A DNA stretch of 64,000 bases from Cladophialophora immunda (lineage: Eukaryota; Ascomycota; Eurotiomycetes; Chaetothyriales; Herpotrichiellaceae), in contig NW_015622546.1 in NCBI RefSeq assembly GCF_000835495.1, positions 7,366 through 71,365 on the forward strand, read 5' to 3'. Position 1 is the stretch's first letter; each line of letters opens with the position of its first letter. A program made the position numbers and the translations under genes. This document shows positions 35,829 through 46,716 of the stretch, piece by piece. The notes beneath the pieces are model-generated. The model saw only the letters and a program-made list of their open reading frames with translations. It was not told the DNA's origin and made no database searches.

Positions 35829-36073
35829 GGTATGTAGAACCGCTTGATTCGAAGAATTGTAGTTTATGTTGAGAAGATGACAATGAAATGAACACAGATT
35901 TTCTATATTGAAGGTGACATTCAATTTAGACTCGATCTTTTATATTGTTCTTTGACACCAAATCGTGCAACAAGCAAGGCCGGCAGTTCCGCCCCACATT
36001 CTCATTCAGCCTACCTTGGGAATGCTATCCTTGGCCAACAACAACCCGCACAGCGGTTCCTGCCCACCTGAGA

Positions 36074-36095
36074 ATTCCGATCCTCTTTGCGGAAT
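36074..36095. promoter_or_regulatory. inverted CGG pair, ATTCCG-N10-CGGAAT
   Basis: A perfect 6-bp inverted repeat with a 10-bp spacer contains two CGG triplets, the geometry bound by Zn2Cys6 dimers. It lies about 250 bp upstream of the BVMO start. No binding data are available. Confidence 0.4.
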
Positions 36096-36166
36096 CTCCT
36101 GAATCTCCACTGGATTGGTAGAATAGTTCCCTGCATGGTCGAAAGTTGGAAAGGGGTGGGACACTG

Positions 36167-36179
36167 TTTCCGTGCGGAA
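36167..36179. promoter_or_regulatory. close inverted CGG pair, TTCCG-TG-CGGAA
   Basis: The two half-sites have the same five bases as the element at 36074, but only two bases between them. It is about 340 bp upstream of the BVMO start codon. Confidence 0.35.
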
Positions 36180-36714
36180 CGCCACCTGAAGAAAGGGGGT
36201 GAGAGCTTTGTCCCGGTTCCCATCGAGTTCCGAATGCGCGGCATTTCCGTTCTTCTTCATTTATGTCTATGTTCATGAAAGAGATAACATTACCAGGACC
36301 GGGATGACGGCTTGGGTCAAGGGATGTGAAGAATTCTACCATTCGACCAATATATTCCAATTCTATCACACGAAAAACTCTATGTGAGTTTCTGCAGGCG
36401 AGGTATGCTGAGCAAGAGTGAGATGGACGCAGTTTTATTCGATTTTGCTTGTTTTAAGCGCGGTAGAGCAGCTCTCTATTGGAATTGATCAAGGTCTACT
36501 TGGGAGGTAGAGATTCCCGACAACACTCCCCGGGCATAGTCTTGTAGAGGTGATTCTCAATCTAAGGATCTTTAGGCCGAAGCCTCGATTTCTACTTCGT
36601 TGTACCCGTACGTGATCACTAGGGTACTTCCGGTACACATAAGATCTACTCCTGATCAAAAGGTAGCGACCTACCTCCATTGCTCCAACAGCCCCTCGTC
36701 ACGTTGAGATGCAC

Positions 36715-37597
36715 TTAGTTAGATGTTGACGCCTTCCCCCTCAAGTGCTCATCGAACCACTGAATAGCTTGCAAGAACGCCGCCTCCTTTGCATATTGCA
36801 GCTTGCGCTTACTCGGATCGACCCGCACCGCGAAACCGTGCTCAACGGCTGCGTACAAATTGATCTGGTAGGGGTATCCTAGCTCCTTGAGTACGTCCTC
36901 GGTGTGGTGCCGCAATCCGTTAGGGAAGATGTTGTCAGTCTCGGCGGCCGCTATAGAGAGCGGGCCTCTTAGAGCCTTGATCTCGTCATCCTGCACGAGA
37001 GATGGATGGGCGACATAGCCAGCGTCCACTTTGCCCTGTTCGGGTTGGAGATGTCGGATGACATATCTGCCCCCGAAACAGTAGCCTACCGCACCAAGTT
37101 TCTGGATGGAGTTAGAAGTATCTCCAATGAAACTGACGAGAACACATCAGCACAGACCTTGACGCCATAACTCTGCTTCATCTCGGTAATACAGGATTCA
37201 ATGATAGGGTCGACGTTGGGCGGGATGTGCGCACGTTTCTTCGGGTGGTACTCGCCGCTGAGCCACTTCATGAGATCGAAACCTTCGGGGGCGTTGAGCT
37301 CAACTGGGTTGCCATCAAAGAGATCAGGCATCAAGACGAAGTAGCCGTGGGCAGCGAATTGGTCAGCAATGAGCTGAGCGTTAATGAATTTATGGCCGAT
37401 AACGTCAGTGATGCTGGCACAAGTTAGTCAAAGCCAGATCTGTTGTATTGAGAATGGACGCACAATAGAATTCCATATTCGCTGGGCTCCCCAATGGTGT
37501 AGATCTCAAAGTCACCCAGCTTGGAGAGCTTGCCTGTGGCAGTGCCCTCGTGCTTAACACCATGGCAGCAGCACTTTCCTGGGGGATTTGATGTCAT
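36715..37597 (-). CDS. dienelactone hydrolase family protein, three exons
   Basis: 258 aa from exons 37597-37464, 37413-37158 and 37101-36715, with 50- and 56-bp introns and 777 bp in frame. It is an alpha/beta-hydrolase of the DLH family (PF01738) with a cysteine nucleophile: GYCFGG (Cys138), acid Asp186 in AETDN, and His218 in EHGFAVR. An N-terminal CCCHGVKHEG segment is typical of fungal DLHs. Bacterial relatives open dienelactones in chlorocatechol breakdown, and fungal ones are found in benzoxazolinone and aromatic-acid clusters. Next to the BVMO and the decarboxylase it would suit lactone opening. Cytosolic: no targeting signal is seen. Confidence 0.9.
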
Positions 37598-38330
37598 GTT
37601 TGAGGAATGTATGGACTGAATACTCCGTAACTCAGAGTCTGTTCAGCAGATCAGTTGGTGATGATATGTATTATTAAAGTGAAAGATAGGAAAGGGGGAC
37701 TTTGTGATGGGAGTTAGAAAATGTAGAATAGTAGCCAAGGGGGTGATTTTTTAAAGCCAAATATGTATACCGTCAGATTGAGGTGGGTATCCCAGCCGAT
37801 ACAATTCCCTTTTCAACTGCGTTCAAACTTCGTTGTTTAAGAAAGCAACTGGATTGTAGAAACCTGAAATATACATCCCGGCACCCTCCATTCGATCAAT
37901 TTTCGTATGCAGCCAATCCGGCGTACACGACCTTCGGGTCTCAACGGAATGAAATGATATATACTGGTTTCAACTTCACGCCCTCTGTAGGTATGCAGAG
38001 CGTGAGACTAACGAGACTACTGCAGAGCAGCTGGGCGATGAGCCCGTGCGTTCTGGGATTGAGGTCGTAGCGCGAGCGCGATTGTACTTGGATAGGCGAA
38101 CAAGCCTACCCTCCAAAACGCTAGCGACCGCACTTCCACCGGCGTTCGGAAGTTCCGCCCTTGACTCTCAGTCACGGAAAGCGTGAAGACTAAAAATGAT
38201 GTATTCAGTCATTCTGAGAGCCCCCTAGCAAAGTCATGTACCCTGACTTGGCTAGATGTAAATCAATGTCTGTCCTGCGTCAGCATTCTGCCTACGATTA
38301 CAGTTCCCTCTCTTGACTCGTCGATTCGAC
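37598..38330. other. divergent promoter, DLH to decarboxylase
   Basis: This 733-bp spacer is shared by the leftward DLH and rightward amidohydrolase genes. It holds the everted CGG element at 38147-38157. No gene is visible. Confidence 0.45.
38147..38157. promoter_or_regulatory. everted CGG element CGGAA-G-TTCCG
   Basis: This 11-bp palindromic element has two CGGAA half-sites around a single base, 174 bp before the decarboxylase start codon. The same CGGAA-N-TTCCG arrangement occurs at 45610-45620, between the MFS and SDR genes. It is a candidate operator for a Zn2Cys6 factor, perhaps the one at 39852. Confidence 0.45.
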
Positions 38331-39398
38331 ATGGCACTCAATCGCATAACTACCGAGACCATTGCAGTCAAGCGTCTCCAGGGCAAAATAGCATTGGAAG
38401 AAGCAGTTGGTAGTCCATACTTCCTTGCTCATGGCACTCATCCTCCCACACCGATGATAGTGGGCGCGAAGGGAGGCATTCCACCGTACAATACGCCATT
38501 CCTTGCAGATATTGACGACCGATTGAACAATGTCGAAAAGCGGCTCAAGTCCATGGATGCAAGTGGGATCAGTTATGCTATCGTTTCTCTCACATGCCCG
38601 GGAATTGAAGGCATTCTAGACGCTGATGGAGCGGTGGAGCTCGCACAAAAGACAAACGACGCGCTCCATGATCTCTATGTCAAGGCCCACCCAGACCGTT
38701 TTGGTTTCTTTTGTTCGGTGCCTATGCAGAAGCCAGAAGAAGCCGCCAAAGAACTCGAGCGCTCGGTCAAGCAACTAGGTGCAAAAGGTGTCCTCATCAA
38801 CGGATTTACCAATATCGACAAAACGAACGTTAGCAATGTGCAATACCTGGATGACCCTAAGTGTGAACCGTTTTGGAGCAAGTTGAGCGAGCTGGGAGTG
38901 CCGCTGTATCTACACCCTCGAATTCCTCCCTTGGATCAACAGCGAATTTACGTGTCATATCCCAACTTGGCTCAGGCGGCATATGGGTTTGGTGTCGAGA
39001 CTGCTGGTCATGCTCTCCGCATCATGTGCTCGGGCATCCTCGATCGCTACTCCAAAGTACAAATCATTCTAGGTCACTGTGCCGAATCGCTACCATTTCT
39101 CGTGCATCGGATCGACCACCGCATGGCCATCGGCATCAGAGGAACCAATGGACCCTACAAGGAGTCCATGATGTATTACCTCCAGAACAAATTCTACGCT
39201 ACTTTGGCCGGTGTCCGACGTGAGAGCACCTTGCGCAACACTCTTGAAGAGATGGGTGAGGCGAGAACTTTGTTCAGTGTGGATTATCCGTATGAAAGCA
39301 ATGAAGATGCCGCTGACTGGTTTGATGGGTTGCAATTCAATGAAAATACGAGAAATGCCATCGGCTACGAAAATGCTCGCCGTCTCTTCAACCTCTAA
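38331..39398 (+). CDS. amidohydrolase-2 decarboxylase (2,3-dihydroxybenzoate decarboxylase-like)
   Basis: Intronless 355-aa TIM-barrel enzyme. The ATG at 38331 is chosen over 38313 because it is closer to the conserved KIALEEA start and has a purine at -3. Family metal or acid/base residues are visible: Glu23 in ALEEA, His195 in YLHPR, His249 in LGHCAE and Asp318 in FSVDYPYE. Whole-length similarity is to the non-oxidative decarboxylases of 2,3-dihydroxybenzoate, gamma-resorcylate and salicylate (PF04909). The position of conserved TCPG and HPDRFG also fits. It probably removes CO2 from an ortho-hydroxy aromatic acid. A hydrolase role in the same superfamily is the alternative. Confidence 0.88.
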   Translation: MALNRITTETIAVKRLQGKIALEEAVGSPYFLAHGTHPPTPMIVGAKGGIPPYNTPFLADIDDRLNNVEKRLKSMDASGISYAIVSLTCPGIEGILDADGAVELAQKTNDALHDLYVKAHPDRFGFFCSVPMQKPEEAAKELERSVKQLGAKGVLINGFTNIDKTNVSNVQYLDDPKCEPFWSKLSELGVPLYLHPRIPPLDQQRIYVSYPNLAQAAYGFGVETAGHALRIMCSGILDRYSKVQIILGHCAESLPFLVHRIDHRMAIGIRGTNGPYKESMMYYLQNKFYATLAGVRRESTLRNTLEEMGEARTLFSVDYPYESNEDAADWFDGLQFNENTRNAIGYENARRLFNL

Positions 39399-39851
39399 AG
39401 TTCCAGTCTATAGAATGAGAATTTGTGAGACCTCAACGCGTCTTTGGGTTGGCGATGAATGACTGATTTGAAATGCTCTTGCAACTATCCAAGCCATTAT
39501 GCCACGAAAGGGTCCACCTCGTCTCACCTAGATCTTAAGTGGCACTGATTACACTGACGGCGTCACCGTAGTGTGAAAGATAATTGCATCGAGTTGGTCA
39601 GGTCTGGCTTCTCGCTTCTCCGCCAACCTGACAAGATGTGGGACAGCGGGGTCCCCAGGAAAACTGTAAACAATTCTGGTCCGGCTAGCCAAGGATCTGG
39701 CTCTATTGCACGCGGAATTAAGGCCGAACTTAAGCACGGAGTCCCCGGAACACCGCCATGCCTCACTTCACTTCTTCTCACAATCGTTTCAGTCAATGAG
39801 CACCTCCAAAAGGGATTATTCACAGATCGAAGCCAGCAATCATAAGAAGAT
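39399..39851. other. spacer before the Zn2Cys6 gene
   Basis: No gene is visible. It contains the promoter of the downstream regulator, with one CCCCGGAAC half-site near 39745. Confidence 0.35.
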
Positions 39852-42182
39852 ATGCCGGCCACAGGAGATGGTCAAAAGAAACGTTTGTCAGACATTGCAG
39901 ACAGTGCTGCAGATATTCCACAACGCAAACGAGCAAGGTACACACTGGTCGCTTGGTATGGCCACCTGACTCGACTTGTTTCGAATGAAACTAATCCTAC
40001 TGCCTCGCAGCTGGGCTTGTCGGAGACGAAAGGTAAAGTGTGATGGTAAAACCCCCTGTGGACGTTGTAACAACATGGGGAATGCTTGCACCTACGGCGA
40101 CGCCGACCCACATGACAGCGTTCTGGTGCAGCGACAGAGATGCGAGGGGTCAGCACAACAAGCCTCGCCGCAAACGCAGCCGTCGTTCGGCCACGAGAGC
40201 GATAGAGGACCTCGGGAGGTCCGAGGGATCACAGGCACTGTCACGGAAGGTCTTCTTCGCGTCTCCTCCGTGCTCGACGTCCAGGTGGATTGCCAACCAG
40301 AGTGTCAACCTTACCGGTCAACGCCGTCACCTTGCCACGTACAGCGGCCGATTGCTCTCCGCCGCTCACGGGTGTGCTGTGAAAAGTGGGTGCATCACGT
40401 ACCTTTGACAATCATTACTTTGCTAACTTCTGATGGAGGATCGTTCAGGACCCTGCGGGCGGCCACCACTCTGTTTTTAACCTTGCCGGGAGTATGCTTC
40501 ACCGGGAAGGTATCTTGACCTCTCCTTCGACCATCCCAGAGCCTGGATGCAACAGCTGCTCCAAAGTTGACGCGGCGCGCTTCACGGAAGCTGACTGGCT
40601 GGCCGCCGCAGAGCCTGTCATTGAACTGGGTCATTTTGAGACAAATGAACTGATCGGGTTCTTCGAAGATTATATCTTGCCGATCTATCCTTGCGTGGAG
40701 ATGAGTACGGTCAAAAATATTGTCGAAACAATATTTCACCTCGCAGAGCTAGGTTGTGTCTCTTCAGCGCAGCCTCTTCCCTACATTCTAAGTGAAAAAC
40801 GTATCAAACTTCTGAAAATTCTACTTGAAGTTGCATTGCTATTCAAGGGAGTTCGAGAAGGATCAATACCTAAAGGCTTAGAGGGTCCAAAAGTTGATAT
40901 GATGGAAGGAAATGTGGCCGAAGACCCCGAAATCGACGACGTGGTTTTCCTTACTCTTACGGTAGTATTATACCCGATACCTCTGAAGCCCCCCTTCCGT
41001 GAACTAGACTAATATGTGCTCGTTGGACAGACCATTTATTTAATACATCGGGAGCAGATTGTTAGGGCGTGGCGCCTGATCAGTCGTGTCACTAGGATGT
41101 GCCTGGAGCTAGGCCTTCATGAGACACGCCATATTGGGCGGCGTGGTGGAGGACGCGACAACCCTGATTTCCGGCAGATTCTCTTCTGCTGTGTCAATGT
41201 GTTAGACCGGCAAGTCAGTGTAGCAACGGGACTGCCTGTTTCAATACCTGAAGATCAGCCGGATCCTGACTGTCTTGAGCTGGTTAGGACACCCATATTG
41301 TTGTACGACGATGTGTTTCTCACGTTGTAATAGGGAGCTGCTCAACCCTTTCTATCGGCGATGGTAGAGTATTATCGGATATGCTTCGCCGCCTCTCGGA
41401 TCATGGGCGGCAAACCATCAAACGAGGGTTCAAGGCGGAATGAATCCCAGCATTTGGACTCCAGGGTTCGGGAGGTACGCGACGATTTCACGTTACTACT
41501 CCAGCAAAGGACCAAGACAGCTCCTCTGGAGCGGCGAACAACTGAGCGTCCTCTCGCCATTCTGCAAACCATGCTTCATGCCAGAGTCAACCACTTACGA
41601 ATGGCCCTGCGCAAGGAGCAAATAAGTTCTGCTCAGAACGCAAGGGACCACCGAGACACGGCGGATATTGCTCTGAAACTCGCCAAAGACACAATTTCTG
41701 CCTGTTGTGGGATTCGGAACCGTGGCTGTTTCCCTCGAGGTTTCCATTCCTTCTTCGTTTATTTTGTCATGTCCGCCGTGGCAGTGATAACCTCAATCTT
41801 CCCCGCTCTGTCCCCTTCGGACCAAGACCTCTATCACGTATCCTTGCAAGATGCCATCAGGTTTATTGATAATTCGTCTCGTTCGTCACCAAATTCACAA
41901 TACAGCTGGTTTGATTTGAAAACTTTGAAAGAATACTGCCATGTCCTCAAACAACAACGTTCTGAGACCATCAATCTCAACTTTGACCCACAGTTCAGTG
42001 AACTGGATATGGATTCATTTTCTTTGATGGATTTTGGGGATAGGTGGTGGGATGAGGGTTCCTCCCTCATCGAAACTACGGCACCTCCAGACCCAACTCA
42101 CGACTTGGGGTTGCTTGGTTGTGCACTTATGGTCGATGCAAATCAGCGTCATTCGCCAGGAGAGGGCTCTACTCAAAACTGA
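39852..42182 (+). CDS. Zn2Cys6 transcription factor, five exons (candidate pathway regulator)
   Basis: 701 aa from exons 39852-39955, 40011-40398, 40449-40961, 41031-41282 and 41334-42182. Introns are 55, 50, 69 and 51 bp and 2106 bp are in frame. The first intron splits the codon of the first zinc ligand: donor TTG|GTATGG joined to CAG|CTGG gives a Cys, so the spliced cluster reads C-WA-C-RRRKVK-C-DGKTP-C-GR-C-NNMGNA-C. The obvious upstream donor (AAG|GTACAC) would instead give Ser at that position. The fungal-specific domain (PF04082) has TIYLIHREQIVRAWRLI and MCLELGLHE. Its central position beside decarboxylase, DLH, BVMO and MFS genes makes it the best local regulator. Confidence 0.85.
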
Positions 42183-43129
42183 GAAATTGAATATGGTTTT
42201 GGTTAAACAAATCTTTTTGCCACTCTGAATTCAAAAACGCCCTACGGAAACCAAAATCCTCCGATATCGCACACCGGGGTTTGGTGCAAGGCCGGATTGA
42301 CAAGCTTCGAAAGTTTCAATCTGGTATATCACATTCTCAGAACAAGAATGGAAATTACTTAAGCTTATCCTAGCAGCCATCTTAATACCTATGTTCTCAT
42401 TGACTCCAACATTGGCCTTTTCCTTGGATATAAAGCAGTAGGCCTCTTCACTCCCCTTTTGAAGTAGATCTTTTTTGAGCTTTCCCTTCCCAACTGAAGT
42501 CCACTTCTTTGGCATTCTTCAACCACGTTAGGTATATGTATGTCACATACACACGCCTTTTCGTCCTACCAAGTCACACACTTGTAATTTCTGTTCAGAA
42601 GAGTTAACAATACACCTACTATTATACATGTGTCGGCTGGAACCCAAGACCGAGAGGCGCCACTGCAATGCATACACATTTTCGAAGGTGTTCGTCCCTT
42701 TCATTTGACGATATGCCTTCAGAGAACTTTTGATCTCGGTTTTTACCCAGCCACAAGAGCAAGGTCACCATCGAGGGTGCTCTGGGTCATCTTTATAGCG
42801 TAAATAATCAAGATGCTGATAGCTATTGTAGTTCAAGCTTTAGATTGAGGAGGAGAGTCAAAATCCCGATGATAAATTGAGCCCAGAATCAGAATAGACA
42901 AGAAATTCACGTTTATATAGTTAATCCTTCTGCACATTTAAATTGATCTCATTCTGCATAAACTCACAAAATGGATTAAGTGCATTCCGAGTGTGAGTTG
43001 AGACAAGGTCAGAGTCTCCGGGGGCGGTCATCCCCACTCCAATTCTTCAAGAAAATCCCTTAGACTTATCAATTTTACAACTCGATCACTTGAAACTATC
43101 TGTTGGGATTCCATTACTTAGTCACGGAA
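42183..43129. other. convergent intergenic region
   Basis: Nearly 950 bp between the 3' ends of the regulator and the MFS gene. No open frame with recognisable content is seen. Confidence 0.4.
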
Positions 43130-44914
43130 TCATTCACCTACTTCGCGATCAGCAGGCCAGGCGATAAACCTAAGTACTCTCCAATTTTCCGTTGCTTTGC
43201 GAAGTGTTTTGCCGCAGAAATAAAAGACGAGAGCAAGTGACTGAACAAATCCTAGCAGAGCCGCGATGATTCCCATGGTTGTTTGATATCCGTCCTTCGC
43301 GAGCCAGGGATTCACATAAAAAGAAAGTAAGAATGCCAAACAGGCTTTGTAGCTGAGGCCACAGACAACAATCTCTCCCGCGATGGGTCGATATGACTCG
43401 ATGCAATACACCATCGAGATACCAGAGCAGCATACAAGGGCGAATGACTCTGTCGCAGTTTATGGTTAATTTCTATGCACAAAATAGCGAAAGTTTGGAA
43501 ATTGGAGACTCACGCAGTCCGATACCAATGGTGGGGATAATCCAATGCCACCGCTGTTGAATGCCAGCTCCGTAGAGAACGAGAGCGAGCACACCAGTGA
43601 CTGTGGGAATGACCATAGCTGGCAGTATGAATTCGGCTTCTCGAATGCCACGGTTGCGCCTAGTGAGATAATCGGCGAATTTGTCCTGGAAGTATCCACC
43701 GCCCGCCACACCCAAAAATCCACCAATCACGGCGGCTAAGAAAGTTAGTCCAGCTTGCCAAGTGACGAAACTGTAGTACTCCGGGAACGCTGCGGGCGCG
43801 GTAGTGGTGAGTATGATAAGCCCTCCAATATTGACGGCCATCACTGCTATGTACCATAACACGCTTGGGATGACAACGAGTAGCAGAGGACGACAAAAGA
43901 TTTTGAAAAGACTCTCACTGGTTCTGGGACCATGGAAAATTCTTAGATCACTTAGTGGGGACACCTTCTGTGACGGTGCAGCTGTTTCCGTGATTTCTGG
44001 ATTGTCGATGGCCGGTGTGATCTGCTTTGCGCCATCTGACACGGCCTCTATTGCGACGATTTGTGTCGCCGAAGACGATGGTGCGGAGCGATGGAAAAAG
44101 GTTTCGGGGAATGTACAGGCGACAAGGATCGTGATAAACCCGTTGAATGCCAAGAATATCCAGTAGATGTATGGCCAGGGAAGGCCAATGGTGATCAGGC
44201 CACTGAGGGCAACACCGGCAGAGATGCCCATACTAACCGCTGCGAAGTATATACTGTGAAGCAGTCAGGCTTGCAAGCTGCAGCTAGATCGGAGAGTGTG
44301 GACCTACCTTATCCAGAATCCTCGTTCGTGCAGGAAGAAGATGTCGGCCAAGGTGCAAGGAGCAACACATTCTACTGCACCAAGAGCGAATCCTAATATA
44401 GCTCTTCCAGCAAGCTCTACTCCATAGGCCTTTGCACAGCCGCACCACACGCTGGACGCACAGACTAGAACTAGGCTGAACACATAAACTGGGCGGCGGC
44501 CGTACTTGGTCATGATGGGAACCCAGAAAATGTTCGCCAAGCCTGCTAGAAGTGATGACACTGTAATGAAGTATGACGCCTGGCCGATCCAGTGCGCAAG
44601 ATGCTTGGGGATATGATCGCCGAACTGCTCAGCCTGGAGCACGATGGCGATAGATGGTCCACCAAGCACAAAATTGCCGAAGAACTGGGCGAAGCAAACT
44701 AGGATGGCGATGTAGGCCTTGAACCATTGAGGCCTATGATGGTAGCGTCAGAACAAAGCTCTGCGAGAAGGCTTGCACAAAGGGATACCGCGAACCAGTG
44801 AAGAGGGTCTCTTGGGTCGTCTGACGGCGCTGGAATGAGAACAATTTCGTTGGTCTCCATATGGCGAAGAAGATTTGTACCACGGATCTGGTGATCTATT
44901 GATATCTTGTCCAT
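43130..44914 (-). CDS. MFS transporter, DHA1-like, four exons
   Basis: 534 aa from exons 44914-44796, 44733-44308, 44253-43514 and 43449-43130. Introns are 62, 54 and 64 bp and 1605 bp are in frame. The N-terminal DPRDPLHWPQWFKAYIAILV, followed by GPSIAIVL, KYGRRPVYVFS and GFALGAVECVAPCTLADIFF, and a long central loop, match the fungal 12-TM DHA1-type family. After the loop come WYIAVMAVNIGGLI, GGGYFQDKFADYLTRRN and a final TM pair ending near VFYFCGKTLR. The start at 44914 is preferred; an in-frame ATG 18 bases upstream is possible. It is divergent from the SDR at 45928, with CGG elements in between. A substrate or product carrier of the pathway is likely. Confidence 0.87.
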
Positions 44915-45927
44915 GGTGGCAGCTATTTTCATCACTTCGGTAGAAATGAATATAAAGTCAGAGAGGTTGGGGACAGCGAGTACAAGAGATGCTAACGGTG
45001 AGGTCCGTGAGGTAGGGAGGAGTGGGCTGGTAGATGTAGGGCGACACCTTCTTATAGTTCGAATAAGACCACAGAAAGGGATAGGAAAGCCGCCACTCAC
45101 GGAATCATATCCCACAAGGTCTGCCCCGGGCTAGAAAGCCTCCAGAATCTGGACTTGGTAGAATATAACCCCACGGGGCTAGTATGGAGAAAGTATACTA
45201 TCCGTTTCTGACTTCTGCGAATTGAAATGGTCCCTTTCAGCCCACAATATACCAGCGGAACAACCTGGACAGCCACTCTATTAGAGTAGGGAAAGCTACT
45301 TGCATTCAAGGTCTGGTTCGGAATGCCTGACCTTTGACTCCAAGTTCGGCCTTGCTACAGAAACTACTTATCTGCCTCTCCAAGACTGATACATTGATAG
45401 ATACGTTCGACGGAGTTAATTCAGTGAGTTGGTTGGAAGGCGAAAGGAATTGAATACAAGCTCGAAAAATGACTTCTATCGAAGTCGAAATGGGAAATCT
45501 TATCGGCGCACTCAGACGTTCGAGGAATAATTGAGGAGATGCACAGTAGATTGGAGAGGTCGTAAACAGAAGGTTCCAAAAACGGTGGCATTCCGCGGAC
45601 TTTTTTTGGCGGAATTTCCGACTTGTTTTCAACTTTACCTCGAGCCTGCATCACACTCGGAAACAGTACTTCCGCATTCATTCCGGCTGACTCTATTTAT
45701 TTACAAGTAATAGTAATAGCGAGCGGAGTCGCTACACACCAGTGCTTCGTCTGCTTAAAACTCAAATTTGATCGCCCTGGCGAAAGGGAGACCCAGGTTC
45801 GTTCTTATTTCGCGATAGTCATACACAAGACGTTACTTGCTTTCCTCCGGACTGAAGCTGCGATTTTACCTATTATTGGTCCTTCTCGTTTCTCTACAAG
45901 GCGTTTCTCTGGGCTTCACACATCACC
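44915..45927. promoter_or_regulatory. 1-kb divergent promoter, MFS to SDR
   Basis: Head-to-head intergenic region. The part around 45590-45685 is dense in CGGAA/TTCCG half-sites. No gene is visible. Confidence 0.5.
45590..45620. promoter_or_regulatory. compound CGG site: ATTCCGC...GCGGAAT overlapping CGGAA-T-TTCCG
   Basis: Two arrangements overlap. One is a 7-bp inverted repeat, ATTCCGC (45590-45596) with GCGGAAT (45609-45615). The other is the everted 11-mer CGGAA-T-TTCCG (45610-45620), which matches the element at 38147 except for its central base. Further half-sites lie at 45658-45662, 45670-45674 and 45681-45685. This is the strongest candidate operator in the window. Confidence 0.45.
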
Positions 45928-46716
45928 ATGTCGGCACCTTTAACCCTTTTTGGAAAAGTTGCACTCGTGAGCGGCTCTTGTACTCCCGGCATAGGCGCCG
46001 CTATTGCTCGAGAACTGGCGAGACGTGGAGCCTCAGTCATTGTCAACTACCCATACGATGGCGAACGCGACAATGCAATCAAAGTAGTCCAAAGTCTCGA
46101 CAAGCACTCTCACTCAATTACGATCAAGGCAGATTTGTCGACGGTTGAAGGACCTGAGATTCTGGCAAAAGAAGCTGCGGCTGCGTTTGGCAGAATCGAC
46201 ATCCTTGTCAACAACACGGGTGTGGCACTAGCACATAACATCGACGATCCCGACGACGCAAAAGTCCTAAGCATAATGCAGAAAATGCTAGATATAAATA
46301 GCCGGGGAACCTACCTCCTTACGCGAGCGGTGCTTAAAGTGCTCTCGCGTGAGAACTCCCGCATTGTCAATATCAGCAGTGGCTCGTCTCGTTCACCTGG
46401 CACGGGTTTGAGTATGTATGCTGGCACGAAAGGTATGATTGACGCCTTGACACGGTCATGGGCCAAAGAGCTTCCACGTAAATACGGATGCACCGTCAAT
46501 GCCGTTGCCCCCGGCGTTACCGGCACTCAGAGTTTCTATGAAGCGTCGCCTCAATTCAGAGAATTCTTGCAGCCTCATATCGACGATACGCCTGTTGCTC
46601 CTCGTGTAGCAAGACCCGAAGAAGTTGCGTGGGCAGTTGCCATGCTTTGCGAAGAAGAAGCAGGCTGGATCAACGGCGCGTATCTGCCCGTCGGCGGAGG
46701 ATCTACCATGGTCTAA
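45928..46716 (+). CDS. short-chain dehydrogenase (ketoreductase/FabG-like)
   Basis: Intronless 262-aa classical SDR. The cofactor loop is GSCTPGIGAAIA (16-27), a variant of TGxxxGIG with SGS at its start. NNTG (95-98) replaces the common NNAG. The catalytic residues are Ser150/151, Tyr164 and Lys168 (YAGTK), and the C-terminal INGAYLPVGGG is typical of 3-oxoacyl-reductase-like enzymes. An asparagine (Asn40) at the end of beta2 followed by Tyr suggests NADP(H) preference, but only weakly. It is divergent from the MFS gene through the CGG-rich promoter, so co-regulation with transport is likely. Confidence 0.92.
   Translation: MSAPLTLFGKVALVSGSCTPGIGAAIARELARRGASVIVNYPYDGERDNAIKVVQSLDKHSHSITIKADLSTVEGPEILAKEAAAAFGRIDILVNNTGVALAHNIDDPDDAKVLSIMQKMLDINSRGTYLLTRAVLKVLSRENSRIVNISSGSSRSPGTGLSMYAGTKGMIDALTRSWAKELPRKYGCTVNAVAPGVTGTQSFYEASPQFREFLQPHIDDTPVAPRVARPEEVAWAVAMLCEEEAGWINGAYLPVGGGSTMV

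Larger units (their letters stand above)
35829..36714. other. intergenic region upstream of BVMO with repeated CGG sites
   Basis: No gene is seen. Between 35990 and 36250 the sequence TTCCG/CGGAA occurs repeatedly, including two inverted pairs listed separately. Because the BVMO is transcribed leftwards from 35828, these lie 160-420 bp upstream of its start codon. The right part is the 3' flank of the dienelactone hydrolase. Confidence 0.5.
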
